A stretch of DNA of 64,000 bases from assembly GCF_002918555.1 (NCBI RefSeq), contig NZ_PQMB01000002.1:533168-597167 (forward strand), read 5' to 3'. Below the pieces are notes generated by a model. That model was not told the origin of the DNA, searched no databases, and was given only the letters and a program-made list of their open reading frames with translations. Source of the DNA: Citrobacter amalonaticus (GTDB lineage Bacteria > Pseudomonadota > Gammaproteobacteria > Enterobacterales > Enterobacteriaceae). The position numbers and the translations under genes are program-made. Below, piece by piece: positions 1 to 9,686 of this stretch; positions within the stretch are counted from its first letter, which is position 1, and each line of letters starts with the position of its first letter.

Positions 1-361
1 TCCCTAATCCGCTGATCCCTTCACGTCCGATCTGCGGCTTCACCACCCAAAAGGCAGAATCTTTGTGTAACAACTTTTCCATACCGGAATTAAGGCGCGC
101 TTTAATCTCGACATGCGTGAGATCATCTGTCAGCGTCGCGCTTTCCACTACCCCCACGTCCACGCTGCGGCTTTTGATGGTGGTTTTTCCCCCCTCTATG
201 CCTTCCGCATTGGTCGTGATCAAGGTTACCTCTGGGCCCTGATGACTGTAGTGGTAAAACAGAACCCATGCCCCAATGAGCGCAGTGACGATGGGAAATA
301 TCCACACGGGAGACCAGTTCTTTACCTTCTGAATTTTGGCTTCCCCACTTTTAGATTCCAT
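1..361 (-). CDS. pqiB: PqiB, MCE-domain intermembrane transport protein (5' part only)
   Basis: Only the first 120 codons are present; the gene runs off the left edge. The start ATG (361) lies 4 nt after the pqiA stop. The protein opens MESKSGEAKIQKVKNW, followed by a single hydrophobic segment (about residues 17-38) and the beginning of the first MCE domain, as in E. coli PqiB. PqiB is known to form periplasm-spanning MCE tubes anchored in the inner membrane by its N-terminal helix, thought to move lipids between the two membranes with PqiA and PqiC. Identification rests on the N-terminal sequence and on the preceding pqiA. Confidence 0.93.
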   Translation of the reverse strand, partial: MESKSGEAKIQKVKNWSPVWIFPIVTALIGAWVLFYHYSHQGPEVTLITTNAEGIEGGKTTIKSRSVDVGVVESATLTDDLTHVEIKARLNSGMEKLLHKDSAFWVVKPQIGREGISGLG

Positions 362-365
362 GCTG

Positions 366-1613
366 TCAGGACTCCTCATGGTCAGGTTCACGATCCCACG
401 ACAGGCGCGGATCAAAGGTCATCGCAGAAAACATTGTCATGATGACAACTAAAGCAAACATCAAAGCACCCATTGCAGGATAAATATTCATTAAGCCTCC
501 CATACGCACCAGCGCAGAGAGGACGGCAATAACAAAAACGTCGATCATTGACCAGCGCCCGACAAATTCGACCATCTCGTATATCAGATGCATTCTTTCA
601 CTGTCACGTTTGCCATGCCCTTTTGCGTCCCAGCACAGCCAGGCGATGGCGATCATTTTTAGCGTCGGCACCATGATGCTGGCGATAAATATCACCGCCG
701 CAACCGGGTACGACCCTTCGCTCCACAGCAAAATAACCCCGGCAAGGATCGTGGAAGGCATCTTCGAACCGAGGAGATCGGTAATCATGATCGGCATGAT
801 GTTGGCGGGCAGATATAACATGATCGATGTGAACAGCAGCGCCAGCGTCCACTGCAGGCTGTTTTTACGTCGGGCATAACCTTTCGTCTGGCAACGCGGG
901 CACACTAACTCATCAGCAGGAAGAATCGCCGTGCAGCATGAGCAGGAGCGAAGTCCCTGCTGAAGTCCTGAAATCCCAGGCTTCAGCGTTTGCTGCGTTA
1001 CCGGCATTGGGGAGATATCATCCCATAACCAGCGGCGATCGACGCACTGAAACGCACGCAGTTGTAAAACACAGAACAAGCACCACGGAATAAAACTGCT
1101 GCCGACGCCGATGTCACCGTAGGCCATCAGTTTGACAAAACTCACCAGCACGCCCGCAAGAAATATCTCCGCCATTCCCCACGTTTTCAACTGGAACAGT
1201 ACTCGTGCCAGCCTCTGCTTCAGGCGGACCGGCAGGTCGACGCGGTTTACCAATAATAAAATCGTGATCAGGCAAAACGCCGGGACGAGTTGCACAAAGA
1301 GCATAAAGAAGGTGCCAAGACTGGCGTAGTCTTCTGAAAAGAGCACTCCCGGAATTTCCAGCAGCGTGACTTCGCTGCTCACCCCCGCCACATTCATGTT
1401 CACAAACGGGAAAAGGTTAGAGAGCAGCAGCATGAACAGCGCCGCCAGCACATACGCGGTGGGACGCTGCCTCGGCGCGTCCCACTCCGTTGTCAACGTT
1501 GTGCCACATCTTGGACATGCTGCCTTCTGACCATGCTCAAGGTGGGGCAATGCCACCAGCATGTCACACTGCGGGCACAATATGTGCTTTGCAGCATGAT
1601 GATGTTCGCACAT
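366..1613 (-). CDS. pqiA: PqiA, paraquat-inducible inner-membrane protein
   Basis: 415 residues, near the 417 of E. coli PqiA and nearly identical along its length. It has two homologous halves, each a zinc-ribbon-like cysteine cluster followed by a membrane domain. The first cluster is C13-x2-C16 with C33-x2-C36; the second is CSCC with CPRC in mid-protein. Several strongly hydrophobic helices follow each. PqiA is the multi-pass inner-membrane partner of the MCE protein PqiB in an envelope lipid-transport system induced by paraquat through SoxS. It starts 14 nt after the end of uup and is followed by pqiB after 4 nt, so rlmKL-uup-pqiAB reads as one unit, perhaps with internal promoters. Confidence 0.97.
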   Translation of the reverse strand: MCEHHHAAKHILCPQCDMLVALPHLEHGQKAACPRCGTTLTTEWDAPRQRPTAYVLAALFMLLLSNLFPFVNMNVAGVSSEVTLLEIPGVLFSEDYASLGTFFMLFVQLVPAFCLITILLLVNRVDLPVRLKQRLARVLFQLKTWGMAEIFLAGVLVSFVKLMAYGDIGVGSSFIPWCLFCVLQLRAFQCVDRRWLWDDISPMPVTQQTLKPGISGLQQGLRSCSCCTAILPADELVCPRCQTKGYARRKNSLQWTLALLFTSIMLYLPANIMPIMITDLLGSKMPSTILAGVILLWSEGSYPVAAVIFIASIMVPTLKMIAIAWLCWDAKGHGKRDSERMHLIYEMVEFVGRWSMIDVFVIAVLSALVRMGGLMNIYPAMGALMFALVVIMTMFSAMTFDPRLSWDREPDHEES

Positions 1614-1627
1614 ATGCGCTCCTTTAA

Positions 1628-3535
1628 TTATGCGCCATTCTTCAAAGCTTCAAGATATTCCCAGCGCTCAAAGGCTTGCTCAAGTTCCTGCTCTGCGTCA
1701 TTCAGCTCGGCCAGTACCTTTTGCGTATGTTCATGGGGCTGGCTGAAGAAGGCAGCGTCTGCCACCTGCGTCTGCAACGCTTCCAGTTTTGCTTCCAGCT
1801 CTTCAAGCCGTGCGGGGAGTTGTTCCAGTTCGCGCTGCAGTTTATAGCTTAGTTTGCTACTGCCGCGTTTTACAATTTCTGCTTTCGGGGCAATAACTTC
1901 CTCGGTTTTCTTCCCGGCAGGCTGTATAAACGCCAGGTGCTGCTCTTGCTGACCGCGCGCATCATGATAGCCGCCAACATAACGACCAATTTTACCGCCG
2001 CTTTCGAAGATCCAGCACTCGGTCACGGTGTTGTCGACAAACTGACGATCGTGGCTCACCAGCAACACGGTGCCCTGATAAGCATCGATCAGCTCTTCCA
2101 GTAGCTCCAGCGTCTCGACGTCGAGATCGTTTGTCGGTTCATCAAGAATTAACAGATTGCTGGGTTTCAGAAAAAGCCGTGCCAGCAGCAGACGATTACG
2201 CTCTCCGCCTGACAACGCGCGCACCGGCGTCATCGCACGCTTTGGATGGAACAGGAAGTCCTGCAGATAACCCAATACATGGCGCGGTTTACCGTTAACC
2301 ATCACCTCTTGCTTGCCTTCCGCCAGGTTATCCATCACCGTTTTATCGGGATCCAACTCTGCACGGTGCTGATCGAAATAGGCCACTTCCAGCTTCGTCC
2401 CTACGTGGATACGGCCACTGTCAGCCTTAAGCTGATCTAACATCAGTTTGAGCAGCGTCGTTTTCCCGCAGCCGTTCGGCCCGATCAGGGCAATTTTGTC
2501 GCCGCGCTGAACCTGAGCGGAGAAGTCTTTCACCAACTGTTTGCCGTCCACCTGGTAATCGACATTTTCCATCTCAAAGACGACCTTACCGGAGCGGGTC
2601 GCTTCTTCGACCTGCATCTTCGCAGTTCCCATCACTTCACGCCGTTCACTGCGTTCGCGACGCATCGCTTTCAGGGCGCGCACGCGACCTTCGTTACGGG
2701 TACGACGTGCTTTAATTCCCTGGCGGATCCACACTTCTTCCAGCGCCAGCTTGCGATCGAATTCAGCGTTCTGCAGTTCTTCCACGCGCAGGGCCTCTTC
2801 TTTCTCCTGCAGGTACTGATCGTAATTCCCCGGATAAGTCACCAGCTTGCCGCGATCGAGATCAACAATACGGGTCGCCATATTGCGGATAAAGGAACGG
2901 TCGTGGGAGATGAAAATAATCGTGCCGTTGAAGGATTTCAGGAACCCTTCCAGCCAGTCGATGGTTTCAATATCCAGATGGTTGGTTGGCTCATCAAGGA
3001 GCAGCACGCGTGGATTGCTGACCAGCGCCCGCCCCAGCGCCGCCTTACGCAGCCAGCCCCCGGAGAGCGAAGAGAGCGCCGCGTTAGGATCCAGCCCCAG
3101 TTGCGCCAGCACTTCGTTAATACGGTTTTCAAGCTGCCACAGGTTGTGATGGTCGAGCTGCTCCTGCACCTTCGCCATCTCATTGAGATTTTTATCGCTG
3201 GGGTCAGTCATGATCAGACGAGAGATATCATGGTAGCGCTTCAGATACTCAGCCTGCTCTTCAATTCCTTCAGCGACAAAATCGTATACGCTGCCGACGA
3301 TATTGCGTGGCGGATCCTGTTGCAGTCGGGCAACGATCAGATCCTGTTCATAAATGATGCGCCCGTCATCCAGACCCTGCTCGCGGTTAAGGATCTTCAT
3401 CAGCGTCGATTTCCCGGCGCCGTTACGGCCGACCAGGCAGACACGTTCGTTATCTTCGATATGCAGCTCTGCATTATCGAGAAGCGGCGCATCGCTGAAC
3501 GACAGCCATGCGCCATGCATACTGATTAATGACAT
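1628..3535 (-). CDS. uup: Uup, ABC-F family ATPase
   Basis: 635 residues, the same length as E. coli Uup. Two ABC domains are arranged in tandem without membrane segments, the mark of the ABC-F family. The first Walker A is GRNGAGKS (36-43) with signature LSGGW; the second is GPNGCGKT with signature LSGGE. The Walker B stretches are LLLDEPTNHLD and LILDEPTNDLD. A charged, Glu-rich C-terminal coiled coil (last ~80 residues) is the part known to bind DNA in Uup. Uup affects precise transposon excision and is linked to ribosome function and resolution of branched DNA. The gene begins 13 nt after the rlmKL stop. Confidence 0.97.
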   Translation of the reverse strand: MSLISMHGAWLSFSDAPLLDNAELHIEDNERVCLVGRNGAGKSTLMKILNREQGLDDGRIIYEQDLIVARLQQDPPRNIVGSVYDFVAEGIEEQAEYLKRYHDISRLIMTDPSDKNLNEMAKVQEQLDHHNLWQLENRINEVLAQLGLDPNAALSSLSGGWLRKAALGRALVSNPRVLLLDEPTNHLDIETIDWLEGFLKSFNGTIIFISHDRSFIRNMATRIVDLDRGKLVTYPGNYDQYLQEKEEALRVEELQNAEFDRKLALEEVWIRQGIKARRTRNEGRVRALKAMRRERSERREVMGTAKMQVEEATRSGKVVFEMENVDYQVDGKQLVKDFSAQVQRGDKIALIGPNGCGKTTLLKLMLDQLKADSGRIHVGTKLEVAYFDQHRAELDPDKTVMDNLAEGKQEVMVNGKPRHVLGYLQDFLFHPKRAMTPVRALSGGERNRLLLARLFLKPSNLLILDEPTNDLDVETLELLEELIDAYQGTVLLVSHDRQFVDNTVTECWIFESGGKIGRYVGGYHDARGQQEQHLAFIQPAGKKTEEVIAPKAEIVKRGSSKLSYKLQRELEQLPARLEELEAKLEALQTQVADAAFFSQPHEHTQKVLAELNDAEQELEQAFERWEYLEALKNGA

Positions 3536-3548
3536 TTTACTTATCCTT

Positions 3549-5657
3549 TCAGGCTGCGGTAATCAGCCAGCAGTTGTGGATCTGGCGGTTGCGGGCAAAG
3601 TCCTGGGAAAGCGTTTTTTGGGTAATTTCTTGTGCTTTCAGCCCCAGCGTCGCCAGCCCTTCGAGATCCATACGGAATCCACGTTTATTGTTGGAGAACA
3701 TGATTGTGCCGCCGTTACGCAGCAGACGTTTCAGATCTTTCATCAGCGCCAGGTGATCGCGTTGGACGTCAAACGAATCTTCCATCCGTTTGGAGTTAGA
3801 GAACGTAGGTGGGTCGATGAAGATCAGATCAAACTGTTCATTGGCTTCGCGCAGCCAGCCCAGGCAGTCGGCCTGAATCAGACGGTGCGCCCGCCCGCTC
3901 AGTCCGTTCAGACGCAGGTTGCGTTCCGCCCACTCCAGGTAGGTACGTGACATATCCACCGTCGTGGTGCTACGCGCCCCACCCAGCCCTGCATGCACGC
4001 TGGCGCTGCCGGTGTAAGAGAACAGGTTAAGGAAATCTTTTCCTTTGCTCATCTGTCCGAGCATCCGGCGTGCAATGCGATGGTCGAGAAACAGACCGGT
4101 ATCAAGGTAATCGGTCAGATTAACCCACAGACGTGCGTTATACTCGCTGACTTCGATGAACTCACCCTTCTCGTTCATCTTCTGGTACTGGTTTTTCCCT
4201 TTCTGGCGTTCGCGGGTCTTCAGCACCAGTTTATTCGTCGCGACCTCCAGAACGGACAGCGTTGCGGCGATGATATCGAACAGACGCTGACGCGCTTTTT
4301 GCGCATCAACCGTTTTTGGCGGCGCATACTCCTGAATCACGACCCAGTCGCCGTAGCGATCGACCGCCACGTTATACTCAGGCAGGTCGGCGTCATACAG
4401 ACGATAGCATTCAATACCTTCCTGACGCGCCCATTTCTCCAGCTTCCTGGCATTCTTACGCAGGCGGTTGGCATAATCTTCGGCTACCGTTGCGGGTTTT
4501 GCGTCCGGGGTGCTTTCCGCTACATGATAGTTTTTCTGCACGCAGTCCAGCGGACCGTTTTTAGCCTTATATTGCTTATCGGCGCGCAGTTGCAGACAGC
4601 TCAGCAGATCCGGCGAGGCGCTGAACAGCGACAAATTCCAGCCGCCGAACCGATCTTTCATCGTCCGTCCCAGCAGGCTATGCAGCGCAATCAGCGCCGG
4701 TTCGCTGTCCAGGCGCTCGCCGTATGGCGGGTTGCTGATAACCGTCCCATACGGACCCGTTGGCAGCGGATTGCTCAGCTGCGCCACATCCTTCACTTCA
4801 AAGGTAATCAGTTCGCCAAGACCTGCGCGACGGGCGTTGCTGCGCGCCCGTTCAATGACGCGCGCGTCGCTGTCAGAACCATAGAAACGGGACGTATAGT
4901 CAGCCAGACCTTTGCGCGCGCGCGTTTGCGCTTGTGCTTTCACTTCCTGCCAGACGGCCTCATCGTGCTGCGCCCAGCCGCTAAAGCCCCAGTGACCACG
5001 GTGCAGGCCCGGCGCCCGATCGGTTGCCCACATCGCCGCTTCAATGAGCAACGTACCAGAACCGCACATCGGATCGAGCAGCGGCGTACCCGGCTGCCAG
5101 CCAGAACGCATAACGATAGCCGCGGCCAGCGTCTCTTTAATTGGCGCAACGCCCGTGCGATCGCGGTAACCGCGCAGATGCAGACCATCACCGCTCAGAT
5201 CGAGAGCAATGCTGGCGGTATCTTTGTTCAGCCAGACGTTGACGCGGATATCCGGTGATTCACGGTCTACATTCGGACGCGGCAGATTCTTGCGGGTAAA
5301 GGCATCGACAATCGCGTCTTTGACTTTCATCGCCCCGTACTGGCTGTTGCGAATGGTGTCGTTCAGACCGCTGAAATGCACTGCAAAGGTCGCATCCGGA
5401 TTGAAGATCTCTGTCCAGTCAACCGCTTGTACGCCAAGGTAAAGGTCCAGATCGCTGTAAACCTTACATTCCCCCATTGGCAAAATAATACGGGAGGCCA
5501 GCCGACTCCACATCAGGCTCTGGTAAACAAGCCGTGTGTCGCCCTTAAAATGGACCCCACCCTGAACCACCTGGCACTCAACTGCGCCCAGGTTTTCAAG
5601 TTCAGTTTTTAACAGCTCTTCCAGCCCACGGGCCGTACTGGCAAACAGAGAATTCAT
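3549..5657 (-). CDS. rlmL: RlmKL, bifunctional 23S rRNA methyltransferase
   Basis: 702 residues, the exact E. coli length. It is a fusion of two SAM-dependent methyltransferases. The N-terminal half has a THUMP-like region, a SAM motif DPMCGSGTL and the NPPY catalytic motif (SNPPYGERL); in E. coli this half makes m2G2445. The C-terminal half has [11 protein letters not shown] and DPPTFSNS and makes m7G2069. Both modifications lie near the peptidyl transferase centre of 23S rRNA. The start is ATG at 5657. It is the first gene of the rlmKL-uup-pqi run and is divergent from ycbX across a 98-nt gap. Confidence 0.97.
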   Translation of the reverse strand: MNSLFASTARGLEELLKTELENLGAVECQVVQGGVHFKGDTRLVYQSLMWSRLASRIILPMGECKVYSDLDLYLGVQAVDWTEIFNPDATFAVHFSGLNDTIRNSQYGAMKVKDAIVDAFTRKNLPRPNVDRESPDIRVNVWLNKDTASIALDLSGDGLHLRGYRDRTGVAPIKETLAAAIVMRSGWQPGTPLLDPMCGSGTLLIEAAMWATDRAPGLHRGHWGFSGWAQHDEAVWQEVKAQAQTRARKGLADYTSRFYGSDSDARVIERARSNARRAGLGELITFEVKDVAQLSNPLPTGPYGTVISNPPYGERLDSEPALIALHSLLGRTMKDRFGGWNLSLFSASPDLLSCLQLRADKQYKAKNGPLDCVQKNYHVAESTPDAKPATVAEDYANRLRKNARKLEKWARQEGIECYRLYDADLPEYNVAVDRYGDWVVIQEYAPPKTVDAQKARQRLFDIIAATLSVLEVATNKLVLKTRERQKGKNQYQKMNEKGEFIEVSEYNARLWVNLTDYLDTGLFLDHRIARRMLGQMSKGKDFLNLFSYTGSASVHAGLGGARSTTTVDMSRTYLEWAERNLRLNGLSGRAHRLIQADCLGWLREANEQFDLIFIDPPTFSNSKRMEDSFDVQRDHLALMKDLKRLLRNGGTIMFSNNKRGFRMDLEGLATLGLKAQEITQKTLSQDFARNRQIHNCWLITAA

Positions 5658-5755
5658 ATCGTCACTTATACTCGAAGAAAATTGCTGCGCATTATAGCCA
5701 ATCTCACGCGCATGTCATAAAGTTAGGGGCTTATTTTCGCTCAAGGGGCAGAACA

Positions 5756-6868
5756 GTGGTGGCGTTAACCCGGCTTTTTATTCATCCCGTAAAATCTATG
5801 CGCGGTATTGGTCTGACGCACGCCCTTGCCGACGTCAGCGGTATGGCCTTCGATCGCATTTTTATGGTCACCCAACCTGACGGAACGTTCATTACCGCCC
5901 GCCAGTTTCCACAAATGGTACGCTTCACCCCTTCTCCATTCCATGATGGTCTGCACCTGAGTGCACCGGACGGCAGCAGCGCGCTGGTCCACTTTGCCGA
6001 TTTCGCGCAACAGGACGAGCCGACCGAGGTATGGGGAAATCATTTTACCGCCCGCATCGCTCCTCAGGCGATTAACCAGTGGCTGAGTCGCTTCTTCTCT
6101 CGCGATGTCCAGCTTCGCTGGGTGGGTCCTCAGCCGACCCGCAGGGTAAAACGCCACGACGACGTACCGCTCTCTTTTGCTGATGGTTTTCCTTATTTGC
6201 TGACTAATGAAGCCTCTCTGCGCGATCTGCAACAGCGCTGCCCGGCCAGCGTGAAGATGGAGCAGTTCCGCCCGAACCTGGTGGTTTCCGGCACCTCTGC
6301 ATGGGAAGAAGATACCTGGAAAACCATTCGCATTGGCGAGGTCATTTTTGACGTGGTAAAACCCTGCTCACGCTGTATTTTCACCACCGTCAGTCCGGAA
6401 AAAGGTCAGAAACATCCCTCAGGCGAACCGCTGGCAACCCTGCAACGCTTCCGTACTGCCCTGGACAACGGCGATGTCGACTTTGGACAGAATCTTATCG
6501 CCCGAAACAGCGGCGTGGTTCGTGTCGGTGATGAAGTTGAAATCCTCGCCACGGGACCGGCCAAAGCGTATGGCGCCGCCGAAGAGGATGAAGGCGTAGT
6601 CGTAGCAGAACAACAGACGGATGCGGCGGTGACTATTGACTGGCAGGGTCAGGCTTTTCGCGGCAACAATCAGCAGGTGCTACTGGAACAGCTGGAGAAC
6701 CAGGGTATCCGGGTTCCTTATTCATGCAGGGCGGGGATCTGCGGCTGCTGTCGGGTGAAGCTGCTGGAAGGCGAAGTCAGTCCGCTGAAAAAATCAGCGA
6801 TTGGCGATGACGGAACAATCTTGTGCTGTAGCTGTGTGCCGAAGACCGCGCTCAGGCTGAAAATCTAA
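5756..6868 (+). CDS. ycbX: YcbX, MOSC-domain protein with C-terminal 2Fe-2S ferredoxin domain
   Basis: 370 residues (E. coli 369). The start is GTG: an AAGGGG ribosome binding site lies about 8 nt upstream of 5756, and the next codon is also GTG (5759), so the true start may be 3 nt later. An N-terminal beta-barrel domain and a MOSC domain precede a plant-type ferredoxin domain. The MOSC part carries the conserved KPCSRC motif with the cysteine that binds the molybdenum cofactor. The ferredoxin cluster motif reads C324-x4-C329-x2-C332, with a further cysteine at 331. YcbX is a molybdoenzyme that reduces N-hydroxylated base analogues such as 6-N-hydroxylaminopurine. Confidence 0.95.
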   Translation: MVALTRLFIHPVKSMRGIGLTHALADVSGMAFDRIFMVTQPDGTFITARQFPQMVRFTPSPFHDGLHLSAPDGSSALVHFADFAQQDEPTEVWGNHFTARIAPQAINQWLSRFFSRDVQLRWVGPQPTRRVKRHDDVPLSFADGFPYLLTNEASLRDLQQRCPASVKMEQFRPNLVVSGTSAWEEDTWKTIRIGEVIFDVVKPCSRCIFTTVSPEKGQKHPSGEPLATLQRFRTALDNGDVDFGQNLIARNSGVVRVGDEVEILATGPAKAYGAAEEDEGVVVAEQQTDAAVTIDWQGQAFRGNNQQVLLEQLENQGIRVPYSCRAGICGCCRVKLLEGEVSPLKKSAIGDDGTILCCSCVPKTALRLKI

Positions 6869-6938
6869 GAACCAGGGCAGGACTGGCGTACTGTCCGTGT
6901 TCAAACTGCCTGCACCAGCTACGCCCACCGACGAGATG

Positions 6939-7481
6939 CTAAACCGCCTGCTCAAGGCTTAAGCTGTCAATTCTTAACTGCGGTTTCAGCCTGTCGTTCA
7001 TGATTTTTATTGCATCGCCAAGCTGCATCGTGCGCCCCGCCACAACCACGCCCGGCTGGGCCAGCAGGCAAAGCGCCGCGTTTTCTCCCGGCTCCACCAC
7101 CAGCAGATTGATCTGCTCTTCGGTATCGCTCAGCCACACGCAGGCCGCATCCCCGACGCCAGGCAACCAGTTTTCGCCATGTGCCACAAAGTGCCAGCTT
7201 TTCGGCATTTGCGGTTTCAGATAGCGAATAGCCACCAGTGCGTTAAGCACCAGTTCCGCTTTCTGTTCTTTGGATAATTCGAGATCACGACACTTTTCTT
7301 CAAATGAGAAATAAAGCGCGGCGTCATCAACACAAAAACCAGACGGGGAGAATGCATCCGGAGTCAGCATTTTACGGGCAAAACGCGAGCGAAATAACAT
7401 ACCATTGGCTAAATCGAGCATCATTCGATCATGCTCTTCATCATAATACCAGCGCCAGTTATCGTCAGGTTTAATTCGCAT
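6939..7481 (-). CDS. zapC: ZapC, FtsZ-associated cell-division protein
   Basis: 180 residues, the same length as E. coli ZapC (YcbW) and close to identical over the first 100. There is no signal peptide or membrane segment, and the family has no catalytic motif. ZapC is a soluble cytoplasmic protein that binds the FtsZ core, promotes bundling of protofilaments and suppresses FtsZ GTPase activity at the Z ring. It faces ycbX tail to tail across 70 nt with no clear terminator. Upstream (rightward) lies a variant ERIC repeat and then the pyrD terminator, so zapC probably has its own promoter within 7482-7560. Confidence 0.96.
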   Translation of the reverse strand: MRIKPDDNWRWYYDEEHDRMMLDLANGMLFRSRFARKMLTPDAFSPSGFCVDDAALYFSFEEKCRDLELSKEQKAELVLNALVAIRYLKPQMPKSWHFVAHGENWLPGVGDAACVWLSDTEEQINLLVVEPGENAALCLLAQPGVVVAGRTMQLGDAIKIMNDRLKPQLRIDSLSLEQAV

Positions 7482-7560
7482 CGGTTTCTCTCCACCCCTT
7501 TAGCGTCCTGTTGCAATGTTGTCCTTGTGCCGCTTGTTTATTACCTTAGATAAGGAAAGA

Positions 7561-7760
7561 CTATACTCGTCATACTTCAAGTTGCAGTTGCGTTGGCTTT
7601 ATTACTCGACCCATCCAGGGGCCGCTACCAGCAGCATTCAAATCTGTTCCTGACAGATTTGTCCCTGCGTCGCCGCGTAACTCGCCTTTCGGGGCCAGCG
7701 CAAGCGCTGTTCAAAACGGCTACGCGTTTTGTCCCACAGCTCGAATTAATTAGAGTATAT
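7561..7760. repeat. ERIC-like repeat, long variant (about 199 bp)
   Basis: This element fills most of the 375-nt gap between zapC and pyrD. Its left end (TATACTCGTCATACTTCAAG, from 7562) and right end (CTCGAATTAATTAGAGTATA, ending 7759) are the terminal inverted sequences of an ERIC repeat. The middle is not the usual ERIC core: the GTAAGTGACTGGGG segment is absent. The interior carries several short inverted repeats instead, such as AAATCTGTTCCTGACAGATTT (7640-7661 area) and AAAACGGCTACGCGTTTT. At about 199 bp it is roughly 70 bp longer than the standard 127-bp element. The rest of the gap holds the pyrD terminator and, presumably, the zapC promoter. Confidence 0.75.
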
Positions 7761-7785
7761 AATGTTTAAATAAGCAACAACAAAG

Positions 7786-7826
7786 GAATATAAAACAACC
7801 AGGGCCGGAAATAAAGCCCTGGTTGT
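7786..7826 (-). terminator. Rho-independent terminator after pyrD
   Basis: An 11-bp stem ACAACCAGGGC (7795-7805) pairs with GCCCTGGTTGT (7816-7826) around a 10-nt loop. Read on the minus strand it is followed directly by TTTTATATT. It lies 30 nt beyond the pyrD stop and fits intrinsic termination of that gene. Confidence 0.85.
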
Positions 7827-7856
7827 CTGATAATCTGACAAAGGAGGAGAAAAGAA

Positions 7857-8867
7857 TCAGATATGGGTAATAATTTCTTTAATCAGTGGCGGACCTTTAA
7901 AAATAAAGCCAGAATAAATTTGCACCAGCGAAGCGCCGGCCGCCATCTTCTCGCGCGCCGCGACGACAGAGTCAATCCCGCCGACGCCAATAATCGGTAG
8001 CTGCCCTTTTAATTCCTCGGACAGTCGGCGAATAATTTCTGTACTTTTTAATTGCAGCGGACGTCCACTTAATCCCCCCGCCTGATCGCAATTTTTCATT
8101 CCCTGAACCAGGGAACGATCGAGTGTGGTATTAGTTGCAATAACACCATCGATATTATGCCGAAGCAAACTGTCGGCCACCTGGATCAGTTCTTCTTCAG
8201 AAAGATCCGGCGCGATCTTTACTGCGACCGGGACATATTTTTGATGGATCGATTGCAGATCGTTTTGCTTATTTTTAATTGCGCTGAGCAGATCATCAAG
8301 CGCTTCACCATATTGCAGCGTACGTAATCCTGGGGTATTTGGCGAAGATATATTAATGGCGATATACCCGGCATAGGCATAGATTTTTTCCATACAAATC
8401 AGATAGTCATCTTTACCTTGCTCTACCGGAGTATCTTTATTTTTGCCGATATTAATCCCCAGCACGCCGTCATAGTGCGCTTTTTTAACGTTCTCGACGA
8501 GGTTATCAACACCCAGGTTATTAAAGCCCATCCGGTTGATCAACCCCTCTGCGTCCACCAGACGGAAAAGGCGTGGCTTGTCATTACCCGGCTGTGGACG
8601 CGGCGTAACGGTACCGATTTCGATCGAACCGAAACCCATTGCCCCCAGCGCATCAATGCACTCGCCGTCCTTATCCAGACCGGCCGCCAGGCCAAGCGGA
8701 TTTTTAAACGTCAGTCCCATACAGGTTACCGGTTTTGCCGGTACTTTTTGGCGGACCAGCGCTTCAAACGGCGTACCTGTGATGCGACGAAGCTGTTGGA
8801 ATGTCAATTCATGAGCGCGCTCTGGATCGAGCTGGAAAAGGGCTTTACGAACGAAGGGGTAGTACAT
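7857..8867 (-). CDS. pyrD: PyrD, dihydroorotate dehydrogenase (quinone), class 2
   Basis: 336 residues, as in E. coli, counting from ATG 8867. An upstream in-frame start at 8894 would add 9 residues but would place the leader hairpin inside the coding region; 8867 follows a good CCAGGAGAG site. The enzyme oxidises dihydroorotate to orotate in pyrimidine synthesis and passes electrons through FMN to the membrane quinone pool. It is peripheral, bound through the amphipathic N-terminus ([15 protein letters not shown]). The class 2 motif [11 protein letters not shown] holds the catalytic serine; GVGGIDS and IYSGF near the C-terminus belong to the FMN phosphate site. The gene stands alone with its own leader control and terminator. 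Confidence 0.97.
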   Translation of the reverse strand: MYYPFVRKALFQLDPERAHELTFQQLRRITGTPFEALVRQKVPAKPVTCMGLTFKNPLGLAAGLDKDGECIDALGAMGFGSIEIGTVTPRPQPGNDKPRLFRLVDAEGLINRMGFNNLGVDNLVENVKKAHYDGVLGINIGKNKDTPVEQGKDDYLICMEKIYAYAGYIAINISSPNTPGLRTLQYGEALDDLLSAIKNKQNDLQSIHQKYVPVAVKIAPDLSEEELIQVADSLLRHNIDGVIATNTTLDRSLVQGMKNCDQAGGLSGRPLQLKSTEIIRRLSEELKGQLPIIGVGGIDSVVAAREKMAAGASLVQIYSGFIFKGPPLIKEIITHI

Positions 8868-8882
8868 GAACTCTCCTGGATT

Positions 8883-8911
8883 CCCGGTGTGCAAACCGGG
8901 GGCGTATTATG
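8883..8911 (-). promoter_or_regulatory. pyrD leader: -10 box and start-site-switching hairpin
   Basis: On the minus strand a -10-like CATAAT (8911-8906) is followed by ACGCCCCCGG, then the palindrome CCCGGTTTGCACACCGGG (8900-8883), just ahead of the Shine-Dalgarno sequence. In E. coli pyrC and pyrD the transcription start shifts within this C/G run according to the CTP/GTP ratio. Starts at C give a transcript that folds this hairpin and hides the ribosome binding site; starts further downstream do not. The sequence has all the required parts. Confidence 0.85.
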
Positions 8912-8952
8912 TGTGATATCGGGCTAAAAGGGAATTGACCTGCGGCAATAAA

Positions 8953-8968
8953 TAGCAAACGTTTTCTT
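8953..8968. promoter_or_regulatory. Candidate PurR operator upstream of pyrD
   Basis: TAGCAAACGTTTTCTT resembles the PurR palindrome ACGCAAACGTTTGCGT, including the central CAAACGTTT. It lies about 40 bp upstream of the pyrD -10 box. E. coli pyrD is a member of the PurR regulon, which supports the reading. It could equally influence the divergent ssu promoter. Confidence 0.6.
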
Positions 8969-9110
8969 CTCACTCCTCTTTTTATCCATTTTTCAGCTTT
9001 TCTATCCCGTATAAATCATTTCGATAAACAAAATCCCTCTGTCAGACTGCAAAAATTGTTATCAATGTTAAACAAAAGAGAACAATTAGTTATAAGGGGA
9101 GATTGAGATT

Positions 9111-9686
9111 ATGCGCGTCATTACTCTTGCAGGAAGCCCACGCTTTCCCTCTCGTTCCAGCGCGTTACTGGAATATGCGCGGGAAAAACTGAGTGAACAG
9201 GGTGTGGAGATCTACCACTGGAACCTACACAATTTTGAACCTGCCGATCTGCTGTATGCTCGCTTCGACAGCCCGGCGCTAAAAACGCTGACGGAGCAGC
9301 TTAAAGAAGCCGATGGGCTGATTGTTGCCACTCCGGTCTATAAAGCGGCCTACTCCGGGGCGTTAAAAACGCTTCTCGATCTGCTTCCTGAACGCGCCCT
9401 GGAAGGCAAAGTGGTGCTGCCGCTCGCCACAGGCGGCACCGTAGCCCATCTGTTAGCCGTCGATTATGCCCTGAAACCGGTACTGAGTGCCCTGAAAGCT
9501 CAGGAGATCCTGCACGGGGTCTTCGCGGATGATTCACAGGTGATCGACTATCAACATAAACCCCACTTTACGCCCAATCTCCAGCTGCGACTAAACGGCG
9601 CGCTGGATACCTTCTGGCTGGCGCTGCATCGCCGTGATGCGCAGACCCCGTCCCTGAAGAGTCTGCGAGGTACCGCCCATGCTTAA
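9111..9686 (+). CDS. ssuE: SsuE, NADPH-dependent FMN reductase
   Basis: 191 residues, the E. coli length. It has a flavodoxin-like fold with the FMN phosphate loop near the N-terminus (LAGSPRFPSRSS) and the family motif TPVYKAAYSGALK. SsuE reduces FMN with NADPH and hands FMNH2 to the monooxygenase SsuD, which releases sulfite from alkanesulfonates. It is the first gene of ssuEADCB, used when sulfate is scarce; in E. coli the operon needs the LysR-type activator Cbl. The ATG at 9111 follows AAGGGGAGATTGAGATT. Its last 8 nt overlap ssuA. Confidence 0.97.
   Translation: MRVITLAGSPRFPSRSSALLEYAREKLSEQGVEIYHWNLHNFEPADLLYARFDSPALKTLTEQLKEADGLIVATPVYKAAYSGALKTLLDLLPERALEGKVVLPLATGGTVAHLLAVDYALKPVLSALKAQEILHGVFADDSQVIDYQHKPHFTPNLQLRLNGALDTFWLALHRRDAQTPSLKSLRGTAHA

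Noticed and set aside
3993..5258. Antisense open frame of 421 codons inside rlmKL
   Set aside because: Shadow of the real gene in a G+C-rich region; the translation is rich in Arg/Gln/His with no motif.
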